Shown: piece after piece, positions 25,888 through 34,309 of the stretch | How the letters are laid out: every line of letters begins with the position of its first letter | Position numbering within the stretch: the stretch's first letter is position 1 | Assembly (NCBI RefSeq): GCF_018408855.1 | Contig: NZ_AP024324.1 | Location: 744,001 to 808,000, forward strand | Reading direction: 5' to 3' | Origin: Caballeronia sp. NK8 | GTDB taxonomy: Bacteria; Pseudomonadota; Gammaproteobacteria; Burkholderiales; Burkholderiaceae | Length of the DNA: 64,000 bases | Notes under the pieces: model-generated | What the model saw: only the letters and a program-made list of their open reading frames with translations | Told to the model about the DNA's origin: nothing | Databases searched by the model: none | Made by a program: the position numbers and the translations under genes

Positions 25888-26841
25888 ATGAGCATGAAAC
25901 GGGCGCACTCTGCGCCAAGCCGGAACCGCATGATCGCGCTGCTTCGCGCGATGGCGCCCGAGGAAGGCTACAACCTCACGGCGCTGCCGGGCGTTCGCAT
26001 CCTGCGTTCTGACCGGCCGCTGTCGCGCACGCCGGTTCTCTACGATCCCGGCATCGTGATCGTCTGTCAGGGCCGCAAACGTGGTTATTTCGGCGATCAG
26101 ACATATCTATACGACGAGCATCACTATCTCGCCGTGTCGGTGCCCGTTCCGTTCAGCATGGAAACCGACGCTAGCCAGAAGCGTCCGTTGCTCGCGCTTT
26201 ACCTTCACCTGGATTTCACGCTGGCCGCCGAACTGGCGGCGCAGATCGATCGTGAAGGCGTGCCGGATTACGTGCAGGCGCCTCAAAGCATGATGTCGAC
26301 ACCGATGGACGACGCGATGCAGACCTCCGTGTTGCGCTTCCTCGAGGCGATGAGCCGGCCGCTCGAAGCCGCGATTCTCGGCCCGGGTCTGCTGCGCGAA
26401 CTCTACTTTCGCGTTCTGACCGGAGCACAGGGCGGCTCGATGCGCGAAGCCTTGGCGATGCGAGGACAGTTCGGGCGAATCGGCAAATCGCTGCGCCTCA
26501 TTCATGCCGGCTATGGGCAGCCGCTGGACGTGTCACAGTTGGCCGAAGAAGCCGGAATGAGCATCCCGAGCTTCCACAGCCATTTCAAGGCGATCACTCA
26601 GGTTTCGCCGATGCAGTATCTGAAGTCGACGCGCTTGCACCAGGCGCGTCTGTTGATGATCCGCCAGGACCTGACCGCCGAGGCAGCGAGCCTCGCCGTG
26701 GGTTATACGAGCGCATCGCAGTTCAACCGGGAATTCAAGAGGCTTTTTGGCTTGACGCCAGCGGCGGAGACGCGGCGGATGCGCGCAAGCTTCGCTATCC
26801 CTGCTCCGTTTGCTGATTCGGCGTATGTGTCATCTCATTGA
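25888..26841 (+). CDS. AraC-family transcriptional regulator
   Basis: 317 residues from ATG 25888. The N-terminal domain (about 25-200) is of the AraC_N type seen in YqhC-like regulators (LYDPGIVIVCQGRKRGYFGDQTYLYDEHHYL). The C-terminal part has two helix-turn-helix units (DVSQLAEEAGMSIPSFHSHFKAIT; TAEAASLAVGYTSASQFNREFKRLFG). It probably controls the divergent SDR gene in response to an aldehyde or similar signal, as YqhC does. The last 12 bp overlap the 3' end of the convergent HAD gene. Confidence 0.9.
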   Translation: MSMKRAHSAPSRNRMIALLRAMAPEEGYNLTALPGVRILRSDRPLSRTPVLYDPGIVIVCQGRKRGYFGDQTYLYDEHHYLAVSVPVPFSMETDASQKRPLLALYLHLDFTLAAELAAQIDREGVPDYVQAPQSMMSTPMDDAMQTSVLRFLEAMSRPLEAAILGPGLLRELYFRVLTGAQGGSMREALAMRGQFGRIGKSLRLIHAGYGQPLDVSQLAEEAGMSIPSFHSHFKAITQVSPMQYLKSTRLHQARLLMIRQDLTAEAASLAVGYTSASQFNREFKRLFGLTPAAETRRMRASFAIPAPFADSAYVSSH

Positions 26842-27522
26842 CGATACAGCGCGCGCGCAAAGCGAATCCCCATCGAGACCCAACGCCAGCGCCAGTTCGC
26901 GCGGCGAGCGAACGACCTGCGCTTCTGCGGGGAAAAGCGCGGCGCCTTCATCGTCGAACGGCCAGGCGAGCACCCGCATATGCGCGGCGATGGCGGCGCG
27001 CGCGCCCGTCGGGCTGTCTTCCACCGCGATCACTTCCTCGGGCGCGAGACGCAGCAGCCACGCCGCACGCTCGTACGGCTCGGGGCTCGGCTTGCCGTGG
27101 CGCACATCGTTGACGCTGATGGTGACGAGCGACGGCTCCTCGATGCCGAGCGCGCGCAGATTCGCTTCGAGCAGCATGCGCGATGCGTTCGACACGATCG
27201 CCTGCGTGATGCCCGCGGCCTTCGCGGCGCGATAGACCTCGAGCGCGCCGGGGCGCGGCACGAGCGCGGGCGCACCTTCGAGATAGGTCCTCGCGCGAAA
27301 CGCGGACCAGTCGGCGTAATCGACCGACAAGCCGAAGCGCTCGCAACACAGCGCATGCACTTCACGCCCCGTCTTGCCGAAGACGAGCGGATGCATCTCC
27401 TCGCCCGCTTCCACGCCATGACGCGCGAGCGCCGCAATCAGCGTGCGCAAATGCAGCGACTCGCTTTCCGCGAGCGTACCGTCCATATCCCACAAAATGG
27501 CCTTGATCAAAGCTTGATTCAT
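26830..27522 (-). CDS. HAD-superfamily phosphatase (Gph/beta-PGM-like)
   Basis: 230 residues. HAD motif I is WDMDGTLAESE near residue 10, motif II is IVSNAS, the motif III Lys is in HGKPSPEPYERA, and motif IV is VIAVEDSPTGARAA. A helical cap (about 20-85) marks subclass I, as in phosphoglycolate phosphatase and beta-phosphoglucomutase. Substrates cannot be told from sequence. It ends 12 bp inside the AraC gene, convergent. Confidence 0.9.
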   Translation of the reverse strand: MNQALIKAILWDMDGTLAESESLHLRTLIAALARHGVEAGEEMHPLVFGKTGREVHALCCERFGLSVDYADWSAFRARTYLEGAPALVPRPGALEVYRAAKAAGITQAIVSNASRMLLEANLRALGIEEPSLVTISVNDVRHGKPSPEPYERAAWLLRLAPEEVIAVEDSPTGARAAIAAHMRVLAWPFDDEGAALFPAEAQVVRSPRELALALGLDGDSLCARAVSSMR

Positions 27523-27851
27523 CCTTTCCGATTATTGCGTGTCGAGAATGTCCAGATAACTTCATCGACGTGATTATCACCGTACAGCCGTCTTGTCTGA
27601 GACATACCGCGCATATCTTATCGAAAGCAAGCGTCGCGCATTCGCATTCTTATGAAGCAGTAATGCTGCGTAACAAAGCGAGCTTCATACCCTCGATCAA
27701 ACGTCTTGAAGCGCGTGATAGAGTCATCGACGGCTTCTTGCGCGGTTTTATTCCTTCTCGGGCGGCCTGCATTCGTCCGGCCTTACAACGCTCAACTATA
27801 AAGATATCGTCCTGGGTCATTACGCAGGGCGATCGGCTGACTGGAGGTTTA
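27523..27851. other. Divergent intergenic region, no gene seen
   Basis: The 329 bp between the HAD start and the flippase start hold no convincing gene. An open frame joined to the flippase runs through it, but its residues are polar and unlike the family. Both flanking promoters must lie here. Confidence 0.5.
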
Positions 27852-29219
27852 GTGCTTACCGCAGCGGTGGAATCCGTCCGAAGACGCTTGGGCGGCATGC
27901 ATCAGGATCACAAGCGAATCGCGAGAAGCGCGTTCGTTCTCCTGATCTTCGTTCTCGCCGGCAAGTGCATAGGCGCATCGAAGGAAATGGCGATCGCCTA
28001 CCGCTATGGAATCAATGGCACTGTCGATGCCTATCAGCTTGCTCTCACACTCGTCACCTGGCTGCCCACTCTGCTCACCAACGAGCTGAGCGTGCTGCTC
28101 GTGCCGGCCCTCGTCGCGCTTCGCAAGGATAAATCGCAACAGAACGGATTTCTCGGCGAACTCGAAGGCATGGGGTTCGTTATTTCCCTGGCGTTCTGCC
28201 TGCTGCTCTATCTTTCCTGGCCTTACATGGCCGAGCTCGTCGCCACGAGTCTGTCTCCGTCCACACGCGAGAGCGTCCGGCAGATGATCCTCGGCATGAT
28301 TCCGGTCGGCGTGCTGACCTTCACCATCTGCATATCGGCGTCGCGGCTTCAGGCTTCGGGACGGCACATCAATACTCTGCTCGAATGCGTGCCGGCCATC
28401 GGCCTGCTGATTTTTGTGCTCGCCGCGCAAAACAGCGAGTCGATCATGCCGCTCGTGCTGGGCACGTCGATCGGCTTCGTGGTGCAGGCGGTATGGCTCA
28501 GGATATTGGCGCGGCGCGCGGACGGCGCGTCCGACATGCCGCGCGTCTCGATGAACGCGCCCCAGTGGCCGAAGACCATCCGCTCGATGGGCACGCTGAT
28601 GGTCGGATCGGTGGTCGCCGGACTGTGGCTTCCGGTAGACCAGTACTTCATGGCGCAACAAGGCGATGGCGCGATCGCGACGCTCGGCTATGCGAACCGG
28701 CTGCTCTCGCTGCTGCTCAGCATGGGCGCGCTCGCCATCAGCCGCGCCACGCTGCCGATTCTGTCGGAGATCCTTTTTCAGGGCGATCACGTGCGCGCGC
28801 GCAGCACCGCGCTGAAGTGGTCGGGTGTCATGCTGACCGTAGGCTTGCTCGGCGCCTGCCTGGCCTATGTTCTCGCGCCGTACGCGATCAAGCTGCTGTT
28901 TCAGAAAGGCGCGTTCACCGCCGACGACACGCTCGCCGTCACCACCTTGTTCCGCTTCGGTCTGTTGCAGGTGCCGTTCTACTTCGGCATGTGCGTGCTC
29001 GTGCAGTTGTTCGCGAGCGAGATGCGCTATCGCACGATCTCCATCGTTTCGCTGCTGGGGTTCTCGGTCAAGGTGCTCTGCAATGTCCTGCTGGTGCGCC
29101 TGTATGGGGCGCAGGGCGTGCTGCTTGCGACCGGCGTCGGCGCTGCTTGCATACACGCGTGCTATATCTATCTGGCGAGATTTCGGCTTTCGCTTGCGAG
29201 TGGTCGGACAGGGATATAG
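27852..29219 (+). CDS. MurJ/MviN-like lipid-linked oligosaccharide flippase
   Basis: 455 residues from a GTG at 27852 preceded by GGAGG; an ATG at 27897 is an alternative. About 12-14 hydrophobic segments are seen. RSAFVLLIFVLAGKCIGASKEMAIAYRYG at the start and PLVDQYF-type residues in the middle (LWLPVDQYFMAQQGDGAI) match the MOP-exporter MurJ family. Likely role: flipping of a polyprenyl-linked sugar, either lipid II or a surface glycan; an isolated copy among non-core genes favours the latter. It stands alone with no polysaccharide genes adjacent. Confidence 0.82.
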   Translation: MLTAAVESVRRRLGGMHQDHKRIARSAFVLLIFVLAGKCIGASKEMAIAYRYGINGTVDAYQLALTLVTWLPTLLTNELSVLLVPALVALRKDKSQQNGFLGELEGMGFVISLAFCLLLYLSWPYMAELVATSLSPSTRESVRQMILGMIPVGVLTFTICISASRLQASGRHINTLLECVPAIGLLIFVLAAQNSESIMPLVLGTSIGFVVQAVWLRILARRADGASDMPRVSMNAPQWPKTIRSMGTLMVGSVVAGLWLPVDQYFMAQQGDGAIATLGYANRLLSLLLSMGALAISRATLPILSEILFQGDHVRARSTALKWSGVMLTVGLLGACLAYVLAPYAIKLLFQKGAFTADDTLAVTTLFRFGLLQVPFYFGMCVLVQLFASEMRYRTISIVSLLGFSVKVLCNVLLVRLYGAQGVLLATGVGAACIHACYIYLARFRLSLASGRTGI

Positions 29220-29305
29220 GGGAACTCGCCTGCCCGATCGAGATGGGCGCCAAACCGAAAACAGTCTATATTCATCAGTCGATCAGACTATAACGGAGCG
29301 CCCCC

Positions 29306-29527
29306 ATGCCTATCGCCGATCGCGTAAAGCCGCTCATCACGACGCGGAATGGCGAAGCGAAACTTGTCGTTCAGGATGCGCGGACCTGCGAAGCCACGCA
29401 GCAGACAATCGCGCTCCTGAAGATTCTCGAAATCGGCCAGAAGCGGATCGACCGCGGCGAATACGCCGACGGCGACGCATTCTTTGCGGAACTCGACCAC
29501 CTCGACCGCCAGCGGAGACTCGCCTAG
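29306..29527 (+). CDS. Orphan Phd/YefM-type antitoxin, N-terminally short
   Basis: 73 residues. ITTRNGEAKLVVQDARTCEATQQTIALLKILEIG matches the middle and C-terminal part of Phd/YefM antitoxins. The usual N-terminal block of about 20 residues that contributes DNA binding is absent, and an in-frame TAA sits five codons upstream. The C-terminal toxin-binding helix is present. No RelE, ParE or Doc toxin follows; the next gene is on the opposite strand. It may be a remnant or a solitary antidote. Confidence 0.6.
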   Translation: MPIADRVKPLITTRNGEAKLVVQDARTCEATQQTIALLKILEIGQKRIDRGEYADGDAFFAELDHLDRQRRLA

Positions 29528-29561
29528 TGCAAGCCTCGCTGTCGAACCAACGCCCGCCCGC

Positions 29562-30953
29562 TCAAGCCACCTTGATCTTCGACGTCCTCGGAAACGCCGT
29601 CTTGCGCCAGTCTCCCGATTGCGGAATCGGCAGCCCAAGGTTCTCGCGCAGCGTGCCGCCCGTGTAGTCCTTGCGGAACAGCCCGCGCCGCTGCAGTTCT
29701 GGCACCACCATCCGCACGAAGTCCTCGTACGCGCCGGGCACGTGCGTCGGCGCGATCACGAAGCCATCGACGCCGCCCTCGACGAACCATTGCTCCATCT
29801 GATCCGCGACCGTCTTCGGCGTGCCGCAGAACACCGGAAACTCGTCGATGCGCGCGCGCTTGGAGAAGTCCACGAAATCGCGCACCGAAGGATTCTTCTT
29901 GCCCGACAGCGTCACCACGCGATCGCGGAAACCGGTCCAGCCGGAAATCGCGGCCATTTCGGCATCGCTGAACGGATCGTCGTAGCCGCGCTTCGAGAAG
30001 TCCGTGTTGAGCACTTCGCACAGCAGCGCGAGCGAATCGATCGGCTTCGCAAGCGCGTCGATGTACTCGCGCTCCTTCTGCGCGATCTCTTCCGACTCCG
30101 CGACGATCGTGTAGCATGCGGTCGAGATCTTCACCTCATCGGGATTGCGGCCTGCGTCGGCGAGCGCCTGTTTCATCTCCGCGTACTGCTTCTTGCCCAC
30201 CGCGAGATTCGGATAGACGACGAAGATCAGATCCGCCCAGCGCGACGCGAACTGCCGCCCGCGCCCGCTCTGCCCCGCCTGGATCAGCACAGGATGTCCC
30301 TGCTGCGAGCGTGGCACGGTGAACGGACCGCGCGACTTGAAGAAGCGCCCTTCATGATCGAGACGATGCACTTTCGATGCATCCGCGAACCGGCCGCTTT
30401 CCTTGTCGAGAATCAGCGCGCCGTCTTCCCACGTGTCCCAGTGGCCCATCACGGTTTCGACGAACTCGTCGGCGCGGTCGTAACGCAGATCGTGTTCGAG
30501 ATGCGCGCTCTCGCCAAAGTTCGCCGCTTCCGAATCGTTCAGCGACGTCACGACATTCCACGCGGCGCGTCCCTTGGTCATCAGATCGAGTGTGCCGAAC
30601 GTGCGCGCAATATGGAACGGCTCGTAATACGTCGTCGAATACGTCGCGCCGAGGCCGATCTTCGACGTGACCATGCCCATCGCGGTGAGGATCGAGACCA
30701 GGTCCATCTTCACGGCGCGCACGCCGTTCTCGACCGTTTGCGCATGATCGTTGCCATAGATGTCGGGCATCGCGAGGCGGTCGTCGAAGAACGCCAGATG
30801 AAACTTGCCCTCTTCCAGCGTGCGCGCGATGCGCTGGTAATACTCGGGCGTCGTGAAGTCCTGCATCGCCGCGCTGTGCCGCCACGAGCCGGGATAGGTC
30901 GAGCAGTTCTGCGCCTGCAGAAAGCCGATCAGGGTCATTTGCTTTTTGGTCAT
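29562..30953 (-). CDS. NtaA/SnaA/DszA-type FMN-dependent monooxygenase (set 1)
   Basis: 463 residues of the two-component flavin monooxygenase branch of the luciferase-like superfamily, which uses FMNH2 supplied by a separate reductase. Typical segments are SWRHSAAMQDFTTPEYYQRIARTLEEGKFHLAFFDDRL, LGATYSTTYYEPFHIAR, AAWNVVTSLNDSEAANFG and VLIQAGQSGRGRQFA. It is the last gene of a six-gene operon running from AtuA (35681). A flavin reductase gene in the same operon can feed it. It is close to a second copy at 38644-40053. Substrate unknown. Confidence 0.9.
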   Translation of the reverse strand: MTKKQMTLIGFLQAQNCSTYPGSWRHSAAMQDFTTPEYYQRIARTLEEGKFHLAFFDDRLAMPDIYGNDHAQTVENGVRAVKMDLVSILTAMGMVTSKIGLGATYSTTYYEPFHIARTFGTLDLMTKGRAAWNVVTSLNDSEAANFGESAHLEHDLRYDRADEFVETVMGHWDTWEDGALILDKESGRFADASKVHRLDHEGRFFKSRGPFTVPRSQQGHPVLIQAGQSGRGRQFASRWADLIFVVYPNLAVGKKQYAEMKQALADAGRNPDEVKISTACYTIVAESEEIAQKEREYIDALAKPIDSLALLCEVLNTDFSKRGYDDPFSDAEMAAISGWTGFRDRVVTLSGKKNPSVRDFVDFSKRARIDEFPVFCGTPKTVADQMEQWFVEGGVDGFVIAPTHVPGAYEDFVRMVVPELQRRGLFRKDYTGGTLRENLGLPIPQSGDWRKTAFPRTSKIKVA

Positions 30954-30977
30954 TTCGATTTCCTTATGAAATTATTC

Positions 30978-32273
30978 TCAGACGCCGACCGATACTTCGT
31001 TGACGGTCGCGACGCTGTCGGACCTGCGAATCGGTGAGCGAGTCATGAGCAGGCTCACGAGCGCGCCGGCCAGTGCGAGCGCACCCGCGATATAAAACGC
31101 GTTGTTGTAGCTGTGCGTGATGGCGACCACATAGCCGGTGGCGATCGGCGCGATCATCGCGAACGAAGCGCCGCCCGTGATCAGCAGGCCCGTGCCGCGT
31201 CCCACTTCAGCCGACGACGGCAGCAAATCGCCGATCAGCGCGATGTTCATCGCGAGCGCCGCCTGCGCGCCGGTCAGCGACAGCGTGAACACGGCGACCA
31301 TCACCCACATGTCATCGACGAAAGGCGTCGCGAGCACGACCGATGTCAGCAGCATCGACGCCGCCACCATGGTGCGCCGTCCGCCCTTGTTGATCGCTTC
31401 GACCGGCAGCAGACGATCGCTCAGCTTGCCGATCCCGAGCGCGAGAATCACCGAAAGCGCATACGGCAGCGCCGTGAAATAGCCGCTCGTCACGATGTCC
31501 AGATGCCGCTCCGTCTGCAGATAACTCGGCAGCCACGTGAGAAACAGAAACTGTGCGTACGAACCGAAGCCCTGCGTGATGAGCAGACCCCACACGCTCA
31601 CCGATTTCAGCAGGTCGGGAATGGAGAGCGTCGGGCCGCTCGGCGCGTCGGGCATTCCGCCATTGCGCTCGCGCAGGATCAGCGCGCGCTCTTCGTCGTC
31701 GATGAAGCTCGCAAACTCGGGCTTCCTGAACCACTTGAGCCAGCAGACGAGCCAGATCGCGCCCGAGCTGCCGACCAGCACGAAGCCCGTGCGCCAGCCG
31801 AAGAGCTGCACCGCCCACGCGACGACCAGCGCACCGATCGCCGGCCCGGCGTACGAGCCGCTGTTGAGCGTCGCCGCCGCGATGCCGCGTTCGCGCGCCG
31901 GCATCCATTCGCGGATCACCTTGCCGCCCGCCGGATACGACGACGCCTCGCCCGCGCCCATCACGAGACGCGTGACGAGGATCGACGCGTAGCTCCACGC
32001 GAAGCCCGTCGCGACGGTGGCGAGCGAGAAGATCGCCATGCCGATGGCGTTGACGTAGCGCGTGCCCCAGCGGTCGAGCGCGAGACCCCAGATAATCAGG
32101 CTCGCAAAGTACGTCCAGATGAACGACGACAACAGAAAGCCCATCTGGATCGGGCTGATGCCGAACTCGTGCGCGATCGGCTGCGCGGCGACCGACAGCG
32201 CGACGCGGTCGATGTAGTTGATGCTCGTGAGCGAAAACAGAAATATGTAGATGAAGATGCGGCGATTTCTCAT
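30978..32273 (-). CDS. MFS transporter, anion:cation symporter type (set 1)
   Basis: 431 residues with 12 hydrophobic segments. The start RNRRIFIYIFLFSLTSINYIDRVALSVAAQPIAHEFG and GVALDRWGTR-type loop (IWGLALDRWGTRYVN) are typical of the ACS family that imports organic acids such as tartrate or hexuronates. It is 24 bp upstream of the monooxygenase gene and probably brings in the pathway substrate. Inner membrane. Confidence 0.9.
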   Translation of the reverse strand: MRNRRIFIYIFLFSLTSINYIDRVALSVAAQPIAHEFGISPIQMGFLLSSFIWTYFASLIIWGLALDRWGTRYVNAIGMAIFSLATVATGFAWSYASILVTRLVMGAGEASSYPAGGKVIREWMPARERGIAAATLNSGSYAGPAIGALVVAWAVQLFGWRTGFVLVGSSGAIWLVCWLKWFRKPEFASFIDDEERALILRERNGGMPDAPSGPTLSIPDLLKSVSVWGLLITQGFGSYAQFLFLTWLPSYLQTERHLDIVTSGYFTALPYALSVILALGIGKLSDRLLPVEAINKGGRRTMVAASMLLTSVVLATPFVDDMWVMVAVFTLSLTGAQAALAMNIALIGDLLPSSAEVGRGTGLLITGGASFAMIAPIATGYVVAITHSYNNAFYIAGALALAGALVSLLMTRSPIRRSDSVATVNEVSVGV

Positions 32274-32360
32274 GTGTCTCCTCCGAAAATCCGTGCGCGC
32301 GATCTCGCGCGCCGGATGGTCTTTGCCTGTACGGATGTCTGCAACGCTTCAGTCCGCTCG

Positions 32361-33425
32361 TTATGAAATCGCCTCCTCCGTCAACGTCTCGACGCCAAGC
32401 GCGTACACACGATTGGCCGTGCCCGCGAGCAGCGCGCGGCGCGCCGCCGCCGGATGACCGGCGCACATGATCTTGAATGCGTTCCACACCGACACGTAGT
32501 TGCAACTGCCCTTGTCGACGGGAAAATTGCTCTCGAACATGCAGCGTTGCGCGCCGAACAGATCGATGCAGGTACGCACATAAGGCGTCCAGCGCTCGAC
32601 GAGTTCGAGGCAGCTTGCGGGTTTCGCGGCATCGGCGAAGGACAGGCCCGTGCGCGGCATGGCGAGGCCGCCGATCTTCACGATGACGTTCTCGTTCGAC
32701 GCCACGCGCGCGAGCGACGTGCTCCATGCCTCGCGGACCAGCGCGCGCTGGCCCGCATACGGCCCGATGCCGAGCGGCCCGCCGCAGTGGTTCAGCACGA
32801 TCGGCAGACGCGGATGACGGCGTGCGAGCGCGGCGGCCTGATCGAGTTGCGTGTGGTACACCCACAGATCGAGCACGAGGCCCATCTCCGTGAGGATCGC
32901 GCAGTAGCGGTCGAGTTCGGGCGAGCTGATCGTGTGTTCGTCGGGGCCATCGTGGGGCGCGGCGAATGCGGGATCGGCATGCCATGCGGCGCGCACGCGC
33001 ACGCCGCGCATGCGCCCCTGCCCCGCGTCGATGTGCGCTTCGAGCACCGCCTGCGGATTCGCGACGAACGGATCGCCGTACGCGACGATGCCCTTTACGA
33101 GATTCGCATCGCCGTGCGGCAGACGCGCCGCGGCCTGCGCCTGCGCCACGGCGAAGCGCGTCTCGCCGACGGGCGCGAATCCGGCGGGCGCGTCGGCATC
33201 GAAATGCGCCTTGCATTCGACGAACACGCTCGCCAGCACGCGATGCCCCGCGCCCGCATCCGCGACGAACTCGGGCGCGTGATAGAACGCGCTCTCGACA
33301 TCCCACAGATGATGATGCGGATCGATGACCGGCAACTCGGGCTCGACGGCCGGCTCGGCGACCTGCGCGAGCCACTCGGGCCGGATGCGCGGGAAATTGC
33401 TGTGTTCATACTTCGCGTCGAACAT
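32361..33425 (-). CDS. Amidohydrolase-2 family metal hydrolase (set 1)
   Basis: 354 residues. The TIM-barrel amidohydrolase signature is visible: VIDPHHHLWD near residue 35 (metal-binding HxH), a mid-chain LNHCGG with a metal or substrate His, and a late MFESNFPVDK with the Asp expected at the end of strand 8. Relatives include 2-pyrone-4,6-dicarboxylate lactonase and gluconolactonase-like enzymes. It probably hydrolyses a lactone or amide formed in the pathway. It follows the flavin reductase gene by 9 bp. Confidence 0.88.
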   Translation of the reverse strand: MFDAKYEHSNFPRIRPEWLAQVAEPAVEPELPVIDPHHHLWDVESAFYHAPEFVADAGAGHRVLASVFVECKAHFDADAPAGFAPVGETRFAVAQAQAAARLPHGDANLVKGIVAYGDPFVANPQAVLEAHIDAGQGRMRGVRVRAAWHADPAFAAPHDGPDEHTISSPELDRYCAILTEMGLVLDLWVYHTQLDQAAALARRHPRLPIVLNHCGGPLGIGPYAGQRALVREAWSTSLARVASNENVIVKIGGLAMPRTGLSFADAAKPASCLELVERWTPYVRTCIDLFGAQRCMFESNFPVDKGSCNYVSVWNAFKIMCAGHPAAARRALLAGTANRVYALGVETLTEEAIS

Positions 33426-33434
33426 GCGCGCTCC

Positions 33435-33983
33435 CTATGCGGTCAACGGCCAGAAGCCGCCGAACTGCCCGCTCAGATAGATGAGCGGCGCCATCGGTTG
33501 CTGCGGCTCGATCTCGAGATGCTCCACCGCGCCGATCAGGATCGCGTGCGTGCCGTACTCGACCAGATCGTGCACGCGGCACGATATCGACGCGACGCTG
33601 CCATCGAGCGTCGGCATGCCGGCTTCGTTCATGCGCCACGCGCCGTTGGCGAAGCGCGCGTCGCCGTCCGGCTTGCGTGCGAACGCCGCGGCGAGGTCCG
33701 CATGCTGCTGCGTCAGCAGATTCACGCAGAAGCGCCCGCTCAGCACGAGCGCATCGAATGCCGACGCATGCCGGTTCACCGATACGACCAGCGCGGGCGG
33801 GTCCATCGTCAGCGACGTGACGGCCGTGACCGTCATGCCGTGACGCACGCCGTCCTGAACCGTGGAGACCAGCGCGACGCCGCCCGCGAGCCGGCGCATC
33901 GCCTGGCGAAACGAGCTCTGCAAGGTCTGCGCGTCGTCGGCACGCTCGACGCCGGGGCGCACCTGAAGTTCGGCTTCGCTCAT
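33435..33983 (-). CDS. Flavin reductase-domain protein (set 1)
   Basis: 182 residues from the ATG at 33983. It has the flavin reductase-like split barrel (FRQAMRRLAGGVALVSTVQDG, TAVTSLTMDPPALVVSVNRHAS, FCVNLLTQQHADLAAAF). These proteins reduce FMN with NAD(P)H and hand it to a partner monooxygenase, here most likely the 29562-30953 product. The start overlaps the DUF4387 gene by 4 bp. Confidence 0.9.
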   Translation of the reverse strand: MSEAELQVRPGVERADDAQTLQSSFRQAMRRLAGGVALVSTVQDGVRHGMTVTAVTSLTMDPPALVVSVNRHASAFDALVLSGRFCVNLLTQQHADLAAAFARKPDGDARFANGAWRMNEAGMPTLDGSVASISCRVHDLVEYGTHAILIGAVEHLEIEPQQPMAPLIYLSGQFGGFWPLTA

Positions 33984-34309
33984 CGCGTGTTCTCCAGCTT
34001 GATGGGAATCTCGATGTCGAGCATCGGCGCGTGCTGCTGCGAGCCATACACGTCCGTGTCGCCGATATCGCCCGATGAGACGAGGCGCGGCAAGGTCGCC
34101 TTGAACGCGCGCGCGGCGCGATACGGCGTGAACTGGACCTGCTCCGGCGTCACGCCATAGAGCCGCGCGAACAGCTCGGGCTTGAGCACGCCGGTCGCGG
34201 CGACGCGGTCGTAGATCTCGTCGGTTTCGAACACGATGTCGAGCGTGACCATGAACGGCCCCGCGTTCTTGCTGCGGCATACGCTCGCGAAATCCTTAAT
34301 GGCTGGCAT
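33980..34309 (-). CDS. DUF4387 protein (set 1)
   Basis: 109 residues from the ATG at 34309 with GGAG upstream; a TTG at 34321 is less likely. The family is small and uncharacterised, and it usually sits next to AtuA/DUF1446 genes, as here, with a 14-bp overlap. Recognisable residues are SVCRSKNAGPFMVTLDIVFE and SQQHAPMLDIEIP. A paralogue is at 46073-46405, again beside an AtuA gene, so the two proteins probably work as a complex. Confidence 0.88.
   Translation of the reverse strand: MPAIKDFASVCRSKNAGPFMVTLDIVFETDEIYDRVAATGVLKPELFARLYGVTPEQVQFTPYRAARAFKATLPRLVSSGDIGDTDVYGSQQHAPMLDIEIPIKLENTR

Noticed and set aside
27849..29156. A long antisense frame over the flippase gene
   Set aside because: Composition is polar and His/Arg-rich, typical of antisense of a membrane protein; no family seen.
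29528..29561. A toxin gene partner after the antitoxin
   Set aside because: Only 34 bp before the end of the opposite-strand monooxygenase gene; no toxin frame.
31312..33375. A 687-codon minus-strand frame
   Set aside because: It overlaps the MFS and amidohydrolase genes in a different frame and shows no domain; it results from high GC.
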